Shown here in pieces: positions 3,886 to 6,730 of a stretch of 6,730 nucleotides of DNA. Within the stretch, counting starts at the first letter, position 1. Every line of letters starts with the position of its first letter. Source of the DNA: Nitrososphaerota archaeon (GTDB lineage Archaea > Thermoproteota > Nitrososphaeria > Nitrososphaerales > Nitrosopumilaceae); NCBI GenBank assembly GCA_022573065.1, contig JACZUQ010000033.1:3099-9828 (forward strand), read 5' to 3'. Below the pieces are notes generated by a model, which was not told the origin of the DNA, did no database searches, and saw only the letters and a program-made list of their open reading frames with translations. A program made the position numbers and the translations under genes.

Positions 3886-5279
3886 TTTGTAGCACTCCTC
3901 AACCAATTAAGATTATTATTATAAAATTCTCTAACATCATCAATTCCATATTTTAGCATAGCAATTCGTTCTATTCCTCCTCCCCATGCTAAAACTGGTT
4001 TTGATATTCCAAGTGGTTTAGTTACTTCTGGGCGAAAAATTCCCATTCCAAAAAGTTCAATCCATTTTCCTAGTCTGTCATTGTAAACCATAGATTGTAG
4101 TGAAGGTTCAGTGTATGGAAAAAAAGTAGGCCAAAATTTAATTTTTGTTAAACCGATTCTTCGATAAAATTCTTCTTGGAGTCCCATGAGATCTCTTAGT
4201 GTAACGTTATTTCCAATTACTACTCCTTCTACTTGGTTAAATTCTGCAAGATGTTTGTAGCTGACTTTTTCATTTCTAAACACTCGTCCTAAAGAAAAAA
4301 TTCTTGCTTCATCTGGTTTGTAATCGGCAAGATGTTTAATGGTTACACAGGTAGTATGTGTACGTAATGCCATTCTTTGAGCTTCTGAAATATTCCAATC
4401 ATATCCCCATCCTAACTTGTGAGAACGTGAAACACTTCTAATCTGTTGAGATGATGCAAATTTTCCCGCTTTAATATCTTTGATGTAAAAAGTATCTTGC
4501 ATTTCTCTTGCAGGATGATCTTGTGGAGTAAATAATGCATCAAAATTCCAGAAACTTGGTTGAGCCAGATTTCCTGAAACTTCTGAAAAACCTAAACTAA
4601 CAAAGATTTCTCGAATTTCATTAATTGTTTCTTTTAATGGATGAATTCTTGCTGCATGTGTTTGAGGCACTTTAGCCTCCACATCAATTGCTTCAGAGGA
4701 TACCTCAAAATCAATATTTTTTGCTTTTTCAGAAAGAGAAATTGTTTTTAATTTTGTGATGTTTTGAGAAATAAAATCTGGTCTTTTTTTTAATGATGCT
4801 AATGCTTCGGTATCTTCAATATCGTTTAGCATTTTTTCATCAATACCAAAAAAATCAATTAATTTTTCTTCAGGAGATTGTAATGCTATTCCTTTAAGTG
4901 AGATTTTGGTAGAGTTTTCTCCTTTTTCTATTTGAATCCAGTCATTCTTCTTTGCGTTAGCTATTGCTGCATTAAAATCAGACTTTAGTAAATTTTGAAC
5001 TTCGGCAAAGGATTTAGGTTCTCCTTGGATATTATTAACAAGCTTACGTTCCGGTAAGCCATTATTTTTTGCATCCAGTCCATTCTTTCCTAGCTTAAGT
5101 GTAATTTTTTCGATTTCTTTTACTTCTGCTAGACCTTTTAGTTTTAGCCACTCCATTCCTCTCCTTACCTGATCAATTGAAAGTTTAGTTGATTCGACAA
5201 GTTTTTCTGGAGTTGAACTTTCGCTTTCCATTAATGATTTTATAATTTTTTTTTCAATTGGATGAAGAACTTGCGACAA
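3876..5279 (-). CDS. pheS: Phenylalanyl-tRNA synthetase alpha subunit, archaeal type
   Basis: PheS is the catalytic subunit of phenylalanyl-tRNA synthetase (ATP, phenylalanine and tRNA-Phe) and a class II enzyme. Residues 1-180 are an archaeal/eukaryotic-type N-terminal extension of winged-helix units (IDQVRRGMEWLKLKGLAEV at 35-53). The catalytic domain starts at about 205 with HPLKETINEIREIF (motif 1 region), then WNFDALFTPQDHPARE (244-259), RTHTT (306-310), motif 2 GRVFRNEKVSYKHLAEFNQVEG (331-352), the phenylalanine-pocket segment FPYTEPS (387-393), and motif 3 AWGGGIERIAML (431-442). The motif 2 loop has VSYKH where many homologues have a T/I-D-A-T-H pattern. The start codon is TTG at 5279. 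No in-frame ATG exists before an upstream stop, and the next methionine is codon 17, inside the N-terminal helix. A TATA-like box about 26 bases upstream suggests a leaderless mRNA. The gene is first in the pheS-pheT operon and divergent from trpS. Confidence 0.96.
   Translation of the reverse strand: MSQVLHPIEKKIIKSLMESESSTPEKLVESTKLSIDQVRRGMEWLKLKGLAEVKEIEKITLKLGKNGLDAKNNGLPERKLVNNIQGEPKSFAEVQNLLKSDFNAAIANAKKNDWIQIEKGENSTKISLKGIALQSPEEKLIDFFGIDEKMLNDIEDTEALASLKKRPDFISQNITKLKTISLSEKAKNIDFEVSSEAIDVEAKVPQTHAARIHPLKETINEIREIFVSLGFSEVSGNLAQPSFWNFDALFTPQDHPAREMQDTFYIKDIKAGKFASSQQIRSVSRSHKLGWGYDWNISEAQRMALRTHTTCVTIKHLADYKPDEARIFSLGRVFRNEKVSYKHLAEFNQVEGVVIGNNVTLRDLMGLQEEFYRRIGLTKIKFWPTFFPYTEPSLQSMVYNDRLGKWIELFGMGIFRPEVTKPLGISKPVLAWGGGIERIAMLKYGIDDVREFYNNNLNWLRSATKCQ
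3893..3900 (-). promoter_or_regulatory. Shine-Dalgarno site that sets the pheT start
   Basis: On the minus strand GAGGAGTG lies inside the last codons of pheS and is separated by 7 bases (CTACAAA) from the ATG at 3885. It is the clearest ribosome-binding site in the window, expected for an internal operon gene in an archaeon whose first genes appear leaderless. It supports the 547-residue PheT rather than the longer 554-residue version. Confidence 0.75.
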
Positions 5280-5299
5280 TATGACAAAGTTCCAAAAAG

Positions 5300-5311
5300 A
5301 CTTTTTAAACC
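5300..5311. promoter_or_regulatory. Shared TATA-like box between pheS and trpS
   Basis: The element ACTTTTTAAACC reads TTTTTAAA rightward and TTTAAAAAG leftward. Its centre (about 5305-5306) lies about 26 bases from the trpS ATG at 5332 and about 26 bases from the pheS TTG at 5279, and is the midpoint of the 52-base gap. That is the expected box A distance for leaderless transcripts in both directions. I see no second good TATA-like box in the gap, so one element probably serves both operons. Confidence 0.6.
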
Positions 5312-5331
5312 TTAACTTAACTCAATCATGA

Positions 5332-6444
5332 ATGTCTTCTGATGACTTTATAGTCACGCCTTGGCATGTTGAAGGCGAAATTGATTATGATAAATTGATT
5401 AAACGATTTGGTACTGAAAAAATTTCAAATCAATTGCTTGACAGAATCGAAAAAATTACCGGCGAACTTCATTTTATGTTGAGAAGAGGTATATTTTTCT
5501 CTCATCGTGATATGAATTTTATCCTAAATGAATATGAGAAAGGAAACAAGTTTTTCCTTTACACAGGGAGAGGTCCTTCGGGGCATACTCATATTGGACA
5601 TTTAGTTCCATGGGTTTTTGCAAAATGGCTTCAAGACAAATTTGGAACAAACATGTATTTTCAACTAACCGATGACGAAAAATTCTATTCAAAACAAAAT
5701 TTAAGCTTGGAGGATACAAAGAAGTTTGCCTTAGAAAACGCTCTTGATTTTATTGCGCTTGGTTTTAAACCTGAAAAAACTAAGATAATTATTGATTCTG
5801 ATAATATCAATACATTATATCCAATAGCAGCTAAAGTAGCAAAAAAGATCAACTTTTCAAATACTAAAGCAGTTTTTGGTTTTTCAAATGAGACCAATAT
5901 TGGAATGATTTTCTATACAGCAATGCAATCAGCTCCATGTTTTATTGAAGACAAGCCTGTTTTAATTCCACTTGGAGTAGACCAAGATCCTCATTTTAGA
6001 TTGACTAGAGATGTTGCACCAAAAATTGGCAAACTAAAACCAGCATTGATTCATAACATAATGATTCCTGCTCTTCAGGGACCTGGAGGAAAAATGTCAG
6101 CTTCTGATGAAAATGGAACTGTGTATACAACTGATACTCCAGAAATTGTAAAAAAGAAAATCATTAAGTATGCATTTTCTGGAGGACGGCCTGATATTGA
6201 AGAGCATAGAAATAAAGGAGGAAATCCAGATATTGATGTGTCTTTTCAGTATCTTCGAATTTTCTTTGAGCCAGATGATAATAAGTTAAAGCAAATTTAT
6301 GAAGATTATAAATCTGGTAAAATGTTAACAGGGGAACTAAAGTCAATACTAATTGAAAAAATTAATGGTTTTTTGAGCGTTCACCAAGAAAAACGTGAAA
6401 AAGCAAAAGACCAACTAGATAAATTCCTTTTAGATAATTCATGA
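5332..6444 (+). CDS. trpS: Tryptophanyl-tRNA synthetase, archaeal/eukaryotic type
   Basis: TrpRS charges tRNA-Trp with tryptophan using ATP and is a homodimeric class I enzyme. The 370-residue protein begins with the N-terminal segment typical of archaeal and eukaryotic TrpRS, VTPWHVEG (8-15) and IDYDKLIKRFGTEKI. The Rossmann fold shows YTGRGPSG (77-84), the class I HIGH signature at 87-90, FQLTDDEKF (110-118), the dimer and substrate region GVDQDPHFRLTRD (215-227), and the KMSAS loop at 254-258 preceded by GPGG. AFSGG (281-285) opens the anticodon-recognition part. All catalytic signatures are intact. The ATG at 5332 is chosen because an ATG four bases earlier (5328) meets a stop after four codons. 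There is no Shine-Dalgarno site, and the TATA-like box about 26 bases upstream suggests a leaderless mRNA. The stop codon overlaps the start of the next gene. Confidence 0.96.
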   Translation: MSSDDFIVTPWHVEGEIDYDKLIKRFGTEKISNQLLDRIEKITGELHFMLRRGIFFSHRDMNFILNEYEKGNKFFLYTGRGPSGHTHIGHLVPWVFAKWLQDKFGTNMYFQLTDDEKFYSKQNLSLEDTKKFALENALDFIALGFKPEKTKIIIDSDNINTLYPIAAKVAKKINFSNTKAVFGFSNETNIGMIFYTAMQSAPCFIEDKPVLIPLGVDQDPHFRLTRDVAPKIGKLKPALIHNIMIPALQGPGGKMSASDENGTVYTTDTPEIVKKKIIKYAFSGGRPDIEEHRNKGGNPDIDVSFQYLRIFFEPDDNKLKQIYEDYKSGKMLTGELKSILIEKINGFLSVHQEKREKAKDQLDKFLLDNS

Positions 6445-6722
6445 AAAAGAAAATCAAATGTTTTGATAAATATGAGGCTGAAAAGCTTGCAAGAATGATT
6501 TTTATCAAAGAGGGAAAGGAAACATTCATCACTGAAATTTTAAACATTATTGATAATGAAATTGTTGTAAAGTTAAAGGACAAATCTGCCCATAGCATAT
6601 TGCTTAAAGATAATTCTCAGGTGGAATCTTTTGCTGATTTTATACAGTCAGTATTTGAAAACGAACACAAAATTGTCAACACATCAATAGCTGAAGATGA
6701 GATAGAAATTACTAAAGAATAA
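6441..6722 (+). CDS. Uncharacterised 93-residue protein coupled to trpS
   Basis: I do not recognise this protein. It begins MKKKIKCFDKYEAEKLARMIF, then an alternating pattern that looks like beta strands (ETFITEILNIIDNEIVVKLKD and HSILLKDN), then a helix (VESFADFIQSVFENE) and an acidic tail ending EDEIEITKE. No signal peptide, membrane helix or metal-binding motif is evident. The ATG at 6441 overlaps the trpS TGA as ATGA, the classic arrangement for translational coupling, and no Shine-Dalgarno site precedes it, so it is almost certainly in the trpS transcript. The codon bias is AT-rich like trpS. A role connected with translation is suggested only by position. It ends 8 bases before the window edge. 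Confidence 0.8.
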   Translation: MKKKIKCFDKYEAEKLARMIFIKEGKETFITEILNIIDNEIVVKLKDKSAHSILLKDNSQVESFADFIQSVFENEHKIVNTSIAEDEIEITKE

Positions 6723-6730
6723 TCTAAACT

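Noticed and set aside
5519..5897. Two minus-strand frames inside trpS
   Set aside because: Both are antisense shadows of the well-conserved TrpRS catalytic domain, and their translations lack domain features.
6164..6598. Minus-strand frames across the trpS end and the 93-residue gene
   Set aside because: They are antisense to confident or coupled genes. The hydrophobic look comes from reverse-reading AT-rich lysine and glutamate codons.
1..6730. CRISPR array, insertion sequence or integration site
   Set aside because: No regularly spaced direct repeats, transposase or integrase, terminal inverted repeats with target duplications, or tRNA-flanked att-like repeats were seen.

Overview
The window reads as archaeal, most likely an ammonia-oxidising Nitrososphaerota (Thaumarchaeota) genome of the Nitrosopumilus kind. 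The reasons are: a low G+C content (about one third by eye); a short phenylalanyl-tRNA synthetase beta chain of the archaeal type, without the C-terminal anticodon-binding domain of bacterial PheT; an archaeal/eukaryotic-type TrpRS; a stand-alone Lrp/AsnC ligand-binding (RAM) domain protein; and AT-rich promoter boxes placed about 26 bases before start codons, as expected for leaderless archaeal mRNAs. The lineage is an inference from gene character, not from a database comparison.

Layout from left to right. Bases 1-56 hold the first 18 codons of a leftward gene that runs off the window. A divergent gap with two tandem stem-loops follows, then a rightward gene (242-874) for an unrecognised 210-residue protein that may be a degenerate restriction-endonuclease-like fold. 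Two leftward genes converge on it: a small RAM-domain protein (1537-1776) and, 18 bases downstream, a 187-residue putative zinc metallopeptidase with an HEIAH motif (955-1518). Bases 1777-2040 lack a convincing protein gene but carry a possible small-RNA unit (TATA-like box, internal hairpins, hairpin plus T-run). Bases 2041-2232 hold an unusually G+C-rich, strongly structured stretch that is also open as a 63-codon reading frame with a transmembrane-like C-terminus. It could be a small RNA, a small membrane peptide, or both.

The right half is a translation cluster. pheS (3876-5279) and pheT (2242-3885) form a leftward operon with a 10-base overlap and a clear Shine-Dalgarno site for pheT inside the end of pheS. 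trpS (5332-6444) runs the other way and is coupled by an ATGA overlap to an unrecognised 93-residue gene (6441-6722). The 52-base gap between pheS and trpS has one palindromic TATA-like element at its exact centre, about 26 bases from each start codon, so a single box may serve both aromatic aminoacyl-tRNA synthetase operons.

The housekeeping genes are secure. The most interesting unexplained material is the structured element with ORF at 2041-2232, the candidate RNA unit at about 1813-1932, the stem-loops at 120-182, and the three uncharacterised proteins.
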